29,845 nucleotides of DNA from Candidatus Izemoplasma sp. (GTDB lineage: Bacteria; Bacillota_I; Bacilli_A; Izemoplasmatales; Izemoplasmataceae). Below are positions 18,210 through 25,639 of this stretch, piece by piece; positions within the stretch are counted from its first letter, which is position 1; every line of letters starts with the position of its first letter. The stretch is taken from contig JAOZSP010000003.1 in the NCBI GenBank assembly GCA_029939615.1, positions 1 through 29,845 of the forward strand, given 5' to 3'. The position numbers and the translations under genes are program-made. Under the pieces are notes generated by a model. The model did no database searches. It was not told the DNA's origin and saw nothing but the letters and a program-made list of their open reading frames with translations.

Positions 18210-19202
18210 ATGATTTTATTAAGTGTAGAAAGTTCTTGTGATGAAACAAGTGTAAGTATAATAAAAGATGGGAATAATATATTAAGTAATGTAGTTCTAA
18301 GTCAAATTGATGTCCATAAACAATATGGTGGCGTTGTCCCAGAAATAGCTTCAAGAGAGCATATTAAAGGAATTACAATGGTCTTTGAGGAAGCAATAGA
18401 AAAAGCTGGTATTGCTAAAGAAGAAATAGAACTGGTTGCTGTTACTATGGGACCTGGATTAATTGGTAGTTTATTAGTTGGTATTAATGCTGCTAAGGCT
18501 TTTGCTTTCGCTAACGGTATTGAGATTATGGGAGTGCATCATATTGCAGGACATATTTATGCCAACGCTATTAGTGAAGAATTGGAGTTCCCGTTAATTT
18601 GTTTAGTTGTTAGTGGGGGACACACAGAGTTAATATTAATGAAAGAGCACTATGATTTTGTTAAATTAGGAGAAACGACAGATGATGCAATTGGAGAAGC
18701 ATATGATAAAGTTGCTAGAACAGTAGGCTTAGGATATCCTGGAGGACCAATCGTTGATCGTTTAGCGTTTGAAGGGAATCCAACTTATAAAATGCCTAAT
18801 ATAAAGTTAGGAGATAATTATAATTTTAGTTTTTCAGGAATTAAGTCACATGTAATTAATTTAGTACACAATGCAACACAACGTAATGAAGAAATTAACA
18901 TTCCTGATTTATGTGCGTCTTTTCAAGAAACAGTAACAGATGTTTTGGTATATAAAAGTATTAAGGCAATTAAAGAGTATAATGTAAAAATGTTTATGAT
19001 TGCAGGTGGGGTTGCCGCTAATAAAGGATTAAGGAAGAAAATTAGTGAGCAAATTACAAGTGTAAGAGTAGTAGTTCCAGAATTTAAGTATTGCACTGAT
19101 AATGCAGCAATGATAGGAATTGCAGGGTATTATCAGTATCAAAAAAGAAAGACCGATGATGATATGAGTTTAAACGGAAAATCACGTTTAGATTTAGTAT
19201 AA
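18210..19202 (+). CDS. tsaD: tRNA N6-threonylcarbamoyladenosine (t6A37) transferase subunit TsaD
   Basis: TsaD is the ASKHA-fold catalytic subunit that, with TsaB and TsaE, transfers threonylcarbamoyl from TC-AMP to A37 of ANN-decoding tRNAs in the cytoplasm. The 330 residues are full length for the family. Visible hallmarks are the N-terminal ESSCDETS, the metal-binding HHIAGH (H111, H115) with D297 in YCTDNAAMIGIAG, the glycine-rich VVSGGHTEL (133-141) and IAGGVAANKGLR (264-274). The ATG directly follows the rimI stop and uses the GGAGTG inside the end of rimI as ribosome binding site. The gene closes the run of tightly spaced genes starting before the window; no convincing terminator follows, only a weak A/T palindrome. 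Confidence 0.97.
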   Translation: MILLSVESSCDETSVSIIKDGNNILSNVVLSQIDVHKQYGGVVPEIASREHIKGITMVFEEAIEKAGIAKEEIELVAVTMGPGLIGSLLVGINAAKAFAFANGIEIMGVHHIAGHIYANAISEELEFPLICLVVSGGHTELILMKEHYDFVKLGETTDDAIGEAYDKVARTVGLGYPGGPIVDRLAFEGNPTYKMPNIKLGDNYNFSFSGIKSHVINLVHNATQRNEEINIPDLCASFQETVTDVLVYKSIKAIKEYNVKMFMIAGGVAANKGLRKKISEQITSVRVVVPEFKYCTDNAAMIGIAGYYQYQKRKTDDDMSLNGKSRLDLV

Positions 19203-19237
19203 GTACTAAGTTCATATCAAATAAAAATCATATTCAT

Positions 19238-19255
19238 AAAATATCCACATATTTT
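19238..19255. repeat. Small perfect inverted repeat in the tsaD downstream gap
   Basis: AAAATAT and ATATTTT flank a CCAC loop, a perfect 7-bp palindrome followed by a short pyrimidine stretch (CT). It lies 36 bases after the tsaD stop and 50 bases before the next start. It could be a weak terminator or an operator, but a stem made only of A/T pairs is easily found by chance in DNA this AT-rich. A second imperfect palindrome (TATAC/GTATA, loop TAGGGTT) lies at 19259-19275. The rest of the 102-base gap shows a possible TATACT -10 box at 19259-19264 without a convincing -35, and a GGAGG ribosome binding site at 19293-19297. Confidence 0.25.
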
Positions 19256-19304
19256 CTATATACTAGGGTTGTATAAATAGAAATCTACGAACGGAGGAAT
19301 CGTA

Positions 19305-21203
19305 ATGAAAAAATTATTGATGGCGATATTTATTCCAGTATTATTTATTTTAGGGTCACCGGCATTAATTGCCACATTAATGTATGATGGCACAGGGGAT
19401 GAACACTTACCAGTTCACCTTTATACCGATGAATACGACGCCTTAACAATGGTGTTTGAAGAACTAGATAGTTCAATTGAAGATGTTGAAACAGGGGCAA
19501 CAAGAGATCTTATTTACAACTTAGATCAAGATATCATCAATAGAGCAATTTATGAAGCGATATTAGAATCAAATCCTGATTACGCACCTGGTGATGATTG
19601 TGCAACAGATAATGAATGTTACATTTTCGCTGAAGCACAAGAAGTAGAAGGTTTTGATCTTGCTTTTCGAGTTGTTGGTGCATGGGTTTCATTTTATGAT
19701 GGTGACACAGCAACAGAACCAGGAAGATTTGTATTTAATGTCTTTTTAGAAATTGATTTAGCTGAAAATGTTACTTATAAAACAATATTAGAGGTTCACT
19801 TCTTATTTGACGATGATCCAGACTTCTATTATTTAGAATTTGATAAAATTCAAATGGGTAGATTACCACTGCCTAAAACAATGTTTTCTTCTATTATTAA
19901 TATAGTAGGGGATCAAACAAATGTTGATTTAGAAAGCCAAATTGGCGAAATGCCAATGGGAGACTTTGATTTAGATAATTTATCTTATACTTTAAATAAA
20001 GATGAGATATTAACTGTTATTAGTGAAGAACAAGATAGCAACGATTCAGGTTCATTGTTAGCTCAAGAGTTACTATCAATAATTTTTAATGATCAGTTAA
20101 TAGAATTTGAATTAATAGATGAAGAATTCACTTTAAAAGCGGGTATCTCACAATTTAGAAGTGAAGATGCAGATAAAACAGATATTCCTCTATACTTATA
20201 TGAATTACACGATTCAGAAGTAGTGGGAGAAGAAACAGTTTATGGAGAATATAACGCTGAATTATTCGACCCAGAATCATACCTAAGAGATGTATTCACG
20301 GAATTCATCTTCAATAGTTCATTAATAGGAGATCCAAATTCTGATATGGAATTTAGAATCGAAGAGGAAATATTCAATAAGTTAATCTATAGTGGAGCAG
20401 AAGGTTTTGCTGAAACAAGAACAGTTCAACCAATTCCAATCTCTGCTACTGAGGAAAAAGATATCGAATTTGGATTAAAAGCTATTTGGTTTGAATTTGA
20501 TTCGGAAGAAATTTATGTATATGCTCTATTTAGAATTGGCGGAATTGATTCACTATTAGTTATTCGAGCTGAAGAAGTTTCAGATGAAGGAACATCAGAA
20601 GAACTTCATTTCACATTCGTTGAAATCACCTTTGGTAAAGATGATTCAGAAGTGCCTAGTGAATACATGGAAATCGTTGATTTAGAAGTGTTTAAACAAG
20701 TGTTTGCTGAACTAGGAGACGTTGAATTTGGTGAATTCAATACCGATGGAGACTTGATAATTAGTGCAGCTAGATTATCATCATTAATGCAAGATGGTAC
20801 AGATGAAGGCGATGTTATAGTGACAGGTATAGACATTGAAGAGGGAGCTCTAATATTAACTGTCGAACCTAGAAACTCAGAACTTCAAGCTGCGTTTATA
20901 GCATTTCAAACAATTCTAACTGAAGTAGTTGAAAGTGATCAGTTAATAACTGATTTAGAATTAGTATTGGATCCTTTGAACGAAACAGAAGCAGCTGTTC
21001 TTGATGCGGTAGAAGTTCTTCAAGAAACACTTATTGATCCAGAAGCAGAAGTAACACCTGAACAAATTGAAGATTTATTCGAGAATTTCGACGAGTTAGA
21101 TCCAGAAACACAAGTAGAATTCTTATCTACATTCGGTGATTTAATTGATTCAACTCTATTCACAGAACTATTCTCTGAAACAGAAGACCCACCAACGGAA
21201 TAA
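19305..21203 (+). CDS. Membrane-anchored acidic exported protein with two tandem homologous domains
   Basis: The 632-residue protein starts MKKLL with a hydrophobic stretch to about residue 26. The signal resembles a lipoprotein signal, but the lipobox position reads LGSP instead of LGSC, so it is probably an uncleaved anchor or an ordinary signal peptide. The rest is soluble and very acidic. Residues about 48-285 and 325-525 appear to be two copies of one domain. Both have a helix ending in an (A/L)IYxxI-like segment (NRAIYEAI; FNKLIYSG), a GxWVSFYDG/AIWFEFDSE strand followed by alternating beta strands, a xHFxF strand, a FSSIINIVGD/FKQVFAELGD helix and a closing beta pair. C99 and C105 may form a disulfide. 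The C-terminal 100 residues are acidic and helical. GGAGG at 19293 fixes the start. A hairpin follows the gene. I do not recognise the family. Confidence 0.8.
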   Translation: MKKLLMAIFIPVLFILGSPALIATLMYDGTGDEHLPVHLYTDEYDALTMVFEELDSSIEDVETGATRDLIYNLDQDIINRAIYEAILESNPDYAPGDDCATDNECYIFAEAQEVEGFDLAFRVVGAWVSFYDGDTATEPGRFVFNVFLEIDLAENVTYKTILEVHFLFDDDPDFYYLEFDKIQMGRLPLPKTMFSSIINIVGDQTNVDLESQIGEMPMGDFDLDNLSYTLNKDEILTVISEEQDSNDSGSLLAQELLSIIFNDQLIEFELIDEEFTLKAGISQFRSEDADKTDIPLYLYELHDSEVVGEETVYGEYNAELFDPESYLRDVFTEFIFNSSLIGDPNSDMEFRIEEEIFNKLIYSGAEGFAETRTVQPIPISATEEKDIEFGLKAIWFEFDSEEIYVYALFRIGGIDSLLVIRAEEVSDEGTSEELHFTFVEITFGKDDSEVPSEYMEIVDLEVFKQVFAELGDVEFGEFNTDGDLIISAARLSSLMQDGTDEGDVIVTGIDIEEGALILTVEPRNSELQAAFIAFQTILTEVVESDQLITDLELVLDPLNETEAAVLDAVEVLQETLIDPEAEVTPEQIEDLFENFDELDPETQVEFLSTFGDLIDSTLFTELFSETEDPPTE

Positions 21204-21237
21204 AGCCATAATTCAAAATAAAACAACCCATAATATA

Positions 21238-21267
21238 GAAAAACCTTATTAAAAAATAGGGTTTTTC
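21238..21267 (+). terminator. Hairpin after the acidic exported protein gene
   Basis: GAAAAACCTTAT (21238-21249) pairs with ATAGGGTTTTTC (21256-21267) over 12 positions with one G-T wobble and a six-base loop. The 3' arm ends in five Ts, and the A-rich 5' arm would let it work in both directions. There is no separate U-tract afterwards, so termination may be partial. No clear promoter lies between it and the next gene, so the downstream genes may depend on readthrough. Confidence 0.6.
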
Positions 21268-21295
21268 TTGAAGTTGTAAGGAAAGGAAGGCAATA

Positions 21296-23635
21296 ATGTT
21301 ATCTAGCGTTATACCTGAAATTAGATTTGACTTTAACTTTGATTTTGTACTCATTATGATTTTTATTTCATATATCTTTTATGGATATTTTTCAGGTGGG
21401 CATAAGCAAATTAGGCTATCCATTAACTTAATATTACCTTTCTTAATAATATATTATATGGGACACGGGATTACTACATACCTTTATCAACCATTATCAA
21501 ACACATTTTTCTTTGAACTTATTTCCGAATATCTCGGAATGCTTAAAAACACAATAGGAATGGTTTTTGCGTATCTATTCACATATTTTATGTTGTTCTT
21601 TGGAATATTTGTATTATCAATATTCGCAAGAAGGTATTTATTAAACGAGAACATGAGAGCTAAATTAGGTAAAAACAACAATTATGTAGGAGCATTTTTT
21701 TCATTTATTAATGGATACGTATTAGTATATTTTATTATTCTACCAGCTTTTTCAATAAGTCTTGTAGGTAGTGACGCTACTTTAACAAACTTTGTATTAG
21801 AGAATCCACCTCCATTTTCTAGAATTGCTCGTACAGCCGAAAAAGCAGTTCCTGTGAAAGGGTTAGCTGATAAAGCTAATGATTTTCAAGAACTACTAAG
21901 TGTTGAAGGGATTGAAGGATATTATAATGAGGCAATTTATGAGTACCAACAACTATATGTTGGTGGTACAGATTCATTTGAAGCACAGTTTATGGATGAA
22001 ATTTATCCTGAATTAACAATGAGTGCAAAAACAATTATTGATACAGCGTATTTTAACTACTTCACAGATACATTATCTACATCAAATTATTATGGTATAT
22101 CATTAGTCTTAGTTCAAACAGGAACACAAGATAATTTAGTTTATCAAGATATGCTAGAAGCAGAAACGTCATTTAAAACAATATACTCTGAGCAGGAACA
22201 AATCGTAGAAGACCACGAAACTGCTATTGCTCAATATGATATTGATACAGAAAATTATCAGTATCAATTAATATACGATTCCTATATTGAAGATTTAGAC
22301 GATTATATTATTGCTGCTGAAGTGTTTGCTACAAGTAAAATCACTGCATTGTTAGCAGGATCAACATTTACAGAAACATTTACAGAAACAAGGCCAACAT
22401 TATCTACTGAAGAACCAGATAATTATGAAGTAATTGATATAATAACTGCTCCCGTTAATCCTGAAATAGGTGCTGATGATAGTGTTTTAGAGGCGATTGC
22501 TTATATTGAAAGATATGAAGACAAAGAAGATATATCTTCTAAGTTAAGCACGTTTGGAACTAATTTTGTCAATCATGAAGGATTATTAGAATGGTATATT
22601 GATGATTTAGCAGATGGACAAAATTATGATCCAGGAGCAAGCGATATATCGGCTGTAATCGTAAGCTTTAAAGATAATTATGATGATATCACTGCTAAAC
22701 TAGACGATTCAGAATTAGAAGAAAAACTCTATTTAGCACAAATGAGTATTCGTAGTTATGATGTTTTCACATTATGGATTGAATGTACAATGTATAATAT
22801 TGAAAATGTACCTTTAGATGATATTCCACTTGAATCAAGTAGATGTCCATCCTTTGATACTTCACTTATAACGTCATATGATTTCACAAATGACGCATTA
22901 AGCTTAGTATCTACACTATTTGATGGTGAAAGCGTATCATGGATAATAACTCAATTTAAATATGATTACGAAGCAGGTCTTTTTGAAGAACCATTTGCTG
23001 ATTTCGAAGAAGTGAATGACGTACTTGAAAGTACTAAGGAACTCGTTGATGAATATGAGTTAAAATATAAAGATATTGCTAATAGTATAGATGGTAATAT
23101 CTCAATGTTAATCAAAATAGGTATAAGTGTAATGAAATATCACTTAGATGTTTATGATACATTAAAAAATACACCTTTAATTGCAGCATTCTTTAATGAT
23201 GCAGCTAGATTTTGTAGTAATACAACAACTATTTCAGGGTATGACGTTGAAATATGTACAAAATCAGAAGGTGAAACAGGAATGTTTAAAGAACTAACTA
23301 ATATGCGTTATTTAGTAAGTGAAATATACTTTAAAGCTTATTTTATGGTTGATGATGAAAATGTGAGAATAACATATGATACAGCAAAAATGCATGAGTT
23401 TTTAGCTAAACTAAATGAATCTGTGGAAGACAGTGTTATTTCACAGGAAGTAATTTTAGCAATTGGTGATCAGTTCGCGTTTAACATTATAGATGATTCA
23501 AACAATACAACACTTTTAGAACAAATGTACGAAGAAGGATATATAACAATAGAAGCGATGCGTGTTCTAGCGGATGACGAATATGAGCTATTTAGTGATG
23601 ATTTTAGAGCGAAAGTACGTAGTTTAATTAGATAA
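21296..23635 (+). CDS. CvpA-like four-TM membrane protein with long C-terminal extracellular domain
   Basis: The 779-residue protein begins with four hydrophobic segments (about 17-32, 41-57, 85-110, 131-156). Their spacing, the basic loop (ARRYLLNENMRAKLGK) and NYVGAFFSFINGYVLVYFIILP before and in the fourth segment recall the CvpA family, whose members are only about 160-180 residues. Basic residues lie in the first and third loops, which by the positive-inside rule puts the N-terminus and the 620-residue C-terminal part outside. Two cysteine pairs in that part (WIEC to SSRC; FCSN to EICT) agree with an extracellular location. Helical, charged stretches dominate the tail, including a probable coiled region near residues 290-330. 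GGAAGG five bases upstream supports the start. The CvpA assignment is by pattern only and the role is unknown. Confidence 0.78.
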   Translation: MLSSVIPEIRFDFNFDFVLIMIFISYIFYGYFSGGHKQIRLSINLILPFLIIYYMGHGITTYLYQPLSNTFFFELISEYLGMLKNTIGMVFAYLFTYFMLFFGIFVLSIFARRYLLNENMRAKLGKNNNYVGAFFSFINGYVLVYFIILPAFSISLVGSDATLTNFVLENPPPFSRIARTAEKAVPVKGLADKANDFQELLSVEGIEGYYNEAIYEYQQLYVGGTDSFEAQFMDEIYPELTMSAKTIIDTAYFNYFTDTLSTSNYYGISLVLVQTGTQDNLVYQDMLEAETSFKTIYSEQEQIVEDHETAIAQYDIDTENYQYQLIYDSYIEDLDDYIIAAEVFATSKITALLAGSTFTETFTETRPTLSTEEPDNYEVIDIITAPVNPEIGADDSVLEAIAYIERYEDKEDISSKLSTFGTNFVNHEGLLEWYIDDLADGQNYDPGASDISAVIVSFKDNYDDITAKLDDSELEEKLYLAQMSIRSYDVFTLWIECTMYNIENVPLDDIPLESSRCPSFDTSLITSYDFTNDALSLVSTLFDGESVSWIITQFKYDYEAGLFEEPFADFEEVNDVLESTKELVDEYELKYKDIANSIDGNISMLIKIGISVMKYHLDVYDTLKNTPLIAAFFNDAARFCSNTTTISGYDVEICTKSEGETGMFKELTNMRYLVSEIYFKAYFMVDDENVRITYDTAKMHEFLAKLNESVEDSVISQEVILAIGDQFAFNIIDDSNNTTLLEQMYEEGYITIEAMRVLADDEYELFSDDFRAKVRSLIR

Positions 23636-23643
23636 AAATGAAA

Positions 23644-23649
23644 AGGAGG
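23644..23649 (+). promoter_or_regulatory. Ribosome binding site deciding the start of the next gene
   Basis: AGGAGG lies six bases before the ATG at 23656. The in-frame ATG at 23638 is upstream of this site and has no ribosome binding site of its own, so the start at 23656 is preferred. Confidence 0.85.
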
Positions 23650-23655
23650 GATTAC

Positions 23656-24690
23656 ATGAATTCCAGTGAAGAGTTAATGTTATTGCTTGAGTTAAACGGA
23701 TTTGATATAACGAAATTCAAACTTAAAATGCAATTGCAATATGAGAAAACAGGAAATATAGAATTGTACAAGCATAAAAAATATGCTGATTTAGTCGTAT
23801 GTCATTATTCTTTTGAAGAAGATGAAGACTATTTTCATCGTAATCCCTTAACATATCGTAGTTCTTGGGGAAAAGACGTAAATAGCATTGATCAATTTTA
23901 TATTAAACATCCCGATATAGAAGAAGAGATGTCTTTGAAAGAATTTTTACAACTAAAATCATTTAATGAAATTAATCGTGAAAGTATAATTTATGATGTT
24001 TTAGATTCTTGGGTTGAAGAATATCGAGAAGCTTCAATTACTCAAATGGAAAATTTAAGAGAAATGGTTAAGTTACTACCTAAAAAAAGTAGAAAATATC
24101 GAAAACCAAGTAAAATAACATTCTTATTCAGCATCATCTTCGCTTTAATAATAATGTTATTGTTCAAATCGCCAGATTCCTTGAAACTTAACTTTTTAGG
24201 CTTTTTAGGTTTCTTAAGTCCATTGATTGATGATTATGTTGCGTTATTGTATGAAAGCAGTTGGTATAGTTTATTAGGGTTAGCAGCCATATTCTTGTTT
24301 ATCATATATGCAGTTCTTAATAATGCTCTTTTGAGATATATTAGAGAAGTTCGAAGTGAAAAAAATAAACGGGCTGAGAAGACATTTGATAAATGGGAAA
24401 AAGATATGAAAAATGAACGATTAAAACAAGCAGGTATCTTAGAAGACTACGTTGATTTAGTAATTAAGAAACCAAATAAGTCATATCTAGATGTTACTAC
24501 GCTAATGTTACCTGAAAAACTATTGGATAAATTTAAGAATTATGTTTCAATGATTGAAAGAAGATACGATTGGATGACAAAGAATTACAAGAAATTGTTT
24601 TTATATATCAGATTAATTTATGTCCTTGCATTTTTAGTATATCTTGCTTTCTTTGTAGTCGGATACGCTGTAATTGGGGGGTGGATCTAA
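23656..24690 (+). CDS. Membrane protein of unknown function, three to four TM segments with cytosolic domains
   Basis: With the start at 23656 the product is 344 residues. Residues 1-150 are soluble, charged and mostly helical, ending in a strongly basic stretch (LPKKSRKYRKPSK) that should stay in the cytosol. Membrane segments are seen at about 152-170, 204-224 and 313-338, with a further hydrophobic stretch at 177-192. Between 226 and 312 is a charged helical region (RYIREVRSEKNKRAEKTF) that may form a coiled coil. I recognise no family. The gene follows the CvpA-like gene by 20 bases, and its TAA shares a base with the next ATG (TAATG), so the three are probably made together. Confidence 0.8.
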   Translation: MNSSEELMLLLELNGFDITKFKLKMQLQYEKTGNIELYKHKKYADLVVCHYSFEEDEDYFHRNPLTYRSSWGKDVNSIDQFYIKHPDIEEEMSLKEFLQLKSFNEINRESIIYDVLDSWVEEYREASITQMENLREMVKLLPKKSRKYRKPSKITFLFSIIFALIIMLLFKSPDSLKLNFLGFLGFLSPLIDDYVALLYESSWYSLLGLAAIFLFIIYAVLNNALLRYIREVRSEKNKRAEKTFDKWEKDMKNERLKQAGILEDYVDLVIKKPNKSYLDVTTLMLPEKLLDKFKNYVSMIERRYDWMTKNYKKLFLYIRLIYVLAFLVYLAFFVVGYAVIGGWI

Positions 24691-25490
24691 TGTTTAAGAA
24701 ACGAAAGGATAAGCAAAAAGAAAAACAAAAATATATGCTTGAAGATGAAGTGATTGTTTCATCTTCGGATATCGTAAATGTAATAAATACAGAAACTAAG
24801 GATAAAAAAATAACTAGAGAAAAAAACATTTCAGAAGTAATTGAGAAAAAGAAAACCATAAAAAAGAAGAAAAAAGAAGAAAAACCGCAAAAAGAAGATA
24901 AAACTGTTCCTAGTTCAATTGCTGATTTCTTTAGTGCTAATAATCAGAGAAAAGAAGAAAAGACAGATAATAAATCAGAAAATTGGATTTCGTGGGCAGA
25001 TTCTCCAGAACAGGATGGGAAAGTTGAAAAGGAAATTCCAAAGAAAAAGAAATCACGTCGTAAAAAAGAAAAAGAACTTATAGAGGAAAAAGAAATTATA
25101 ATACAAAAGCCCGAAGAGGATATAGAACACGAAGATATTCAAGAACCTAAACCTCAAGGATCGAAAGATTTAAGTGCTTTTTTCAATGCTAACAAGAAAC
25201 AAACTAAAAAACTAAGGAAAAAGAAATTATCAAAAAAAGAGAAGCGAAAATTAAAAAGGAAAAAGAAAAATCTACCTATCAAAGATCAGAAAGTATTTCG
25301 TTTCAGAAAGAAAAAGTATTCTAAGGTAGAAGATTTTATTACTTATTTGAATGAGCATTTCCTTGAAGCCGATGAGATTGCTCAAGAAGTATTTGATGAT
25401 GAAAATTTCTTTGGATGGATTAGCAAGAAGAGTGGTATTTTTGATGTTAGTTTAAAAGAATTTAAGGAAATAAGAGCTAAAATTGAGTAG
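24690..25490 (+). CDS. Lysine-rich soluble protein with a duplicated FF-containing motif
   Basis: The start at 24690 is chosen because GGGGGGTGGA lies just upstream and the ATG overlaps the previous TAA; an in-frame ATG at 24570 lies deep inside the preceding gene and has no such site. The 266-residue product has no signal or membrane segment. About 64 of 266 residues are lysine, clustered with glutamate in low-complexity, probably disordered segments. Two copies of a short motif stand out: SIADFFSANNQ (76-86) and DLSAFFNANKKQ (160-171). They look like docking peptides. The last 60 or so residues (from FRFRKKKYSKVEDFITYL on) have normal composition and probably fold into a small helical domain. 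Nucleic-acid binding or binding to an acidic membrane partner is possible. Family unknown. Confidence 0.8.
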   Translation: MFKKRKDKQKEKQKYMLEDEVIVSSSDIVNVINTETKDKKITREKNISEVIEKKKTIKKKKKEEKPQKEDKTVPSSIADFFSANNQRKEEKTDNKSENWISWADSPEQDGKVEKEIPKKKKSRRKKEKELIEEKEIIIQKPEEDIEHEDIQEPKPQGSKDLSAFFNANKKQTKKLRKKKLSKKEKRKLKRKKKNLPIKDQKVFRFRKKKYSKVEDFITYLNEHFLEADEIAQEVFDDENFFGWISKKSGIFDVSLKEFKEIRAKIE

Positions 25491-25510
25491 AATTCATAAT
25501 TCTCGATTTT
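25479..25510 (+). terminator. Possible imperfect terminator overlapping the stop of the lysine-rich gene
   Basis: AGAATT (25489-25494) and AATTCT (25498-25503) form a six-base stem with a CAT loop. AAAAT (25479-25483) and ATTTT (25506-25510) can extend it across an unequal internal loop, and four Ts end the 3' arm. The stem is A/T-rich and imperfect, so this is only a likely terminator, but it sits where one is expected, just before the glnS promoter. Confidence 0.4.
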
Positions 25511-25513
25511 AAC

Positions 25514-25542
25514 TTGTAAAAAGTTGTGTTATTATATACAAT
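25514..25542 (+). promoter_or_regulatory. Promoter for the leader ORF and glnS
   Basis: A TTGTAA -35 box (25514-25519), a 17-base spacer and a TACAAT -10 box (25537-25542) fit a housekeeping sigma factor well. Transcription would start near 25549, giving a leader of about 22 bases before the small ORF and about 90 bases before glnS. That is too short for a T-box riboswitch. Confidence 0.7.
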
Positions 25543-25570
25543 ATCAAAGTAAAAATAAGAGGTGATTAGT

Positions 25571-25624
25571 ATGAAAGTCCAGCAGAACACCCGAATTAGA
25601 AAGAATAGAGTAAAAATTAAATAG
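25571..25624 (+). CDS. 17-residue leader peptide with two consecutive glutamine codons, upstream of glnS
   Basis: ATG at 25571 follows AAGAGGTGA (25557-25565) at five-base spacing, one of the best ribosome binding sites in this part of the window. It opens a 17-codon frame closed by TAG, coding for MKVQQNTRIRKNRVKIK. Codons 4 and 5 are both CAG, although all six glutamine codons of glnS itself are CAA. The ORF ends 15 bases before the glnS start. A short strongly initiated ORF with tandem codons for the amino acid of the downstream synthetase suggests a regulatory leader, not a functional protein. The alternative is a small basic protein of its own; the peptide is strongly positively charged after residue 6. 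Confidence 0.65.
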   Translation: MKVQQNTRIRKNRVKIK

Positions 25625-25633
25625 AAAAGGGTG
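25588..25633 (+). promoter_or_regulatory. Possible stem that hides the glnS ribosome binding site
   Basis: CACCC (25588-25592), directly after the two CAG codons of the leader ORF, is perfectly complementary to GGGTG (25629-25633), the core of the glnS Shine-Dalgarno sequence. The intervening 36 bases are A-rich and unstructured. A ribosome held at the CAG codons would cover CACCC and free the glnS site, which would raise GlnRS synthesis when charged glutaminyl-tRNA is scarce. The pairing is only five base pairs, so it is a hypothesis. Confidence 0.4.
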
Positions 25634-25634
25634 G
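25628..25634 (+). promoter_or_regulatory. Ribosome binding site deciding the glnS start
   Basis: AGGGTGG lies five bases before the ATG at 25640. The in-frame GTG at 25631 falls inside this sequence, so it cannot be the start; the ATG at 25640 is preferred. Confidence 0.8.
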
Positions 25635-25639
25635 AATAT

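Noticed and set aside
18079..18354. A 91-codon minus-strand frame across the rimI-tsaD junction.
   Set aside because: It overlaps two clearly conserved genes and gives a His/Leu/Tyr-rich string without domain features.
24570..24689. ATG at 24570 as the start of the lysine-rich protein gene.
   Set aside because: It would overlap the preceding membrane protein gene by 120 bases without a ribosome binding site, while ATG 24690 has GGGGGGTGGA and a 1-base overlap.
25491..25639. A T-box riboswitch in front of glnS.
   Set aside because: Only about 90 bases lie between the probable transcription start and glnS, with no T-box consensus or antiterminator/terminator pair.
25631..25639. GTG at 25631 as the glnS start.
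   Set aside because: It lies inside the AGGGTGG ribosome binding site that serves the ATG at 25640.
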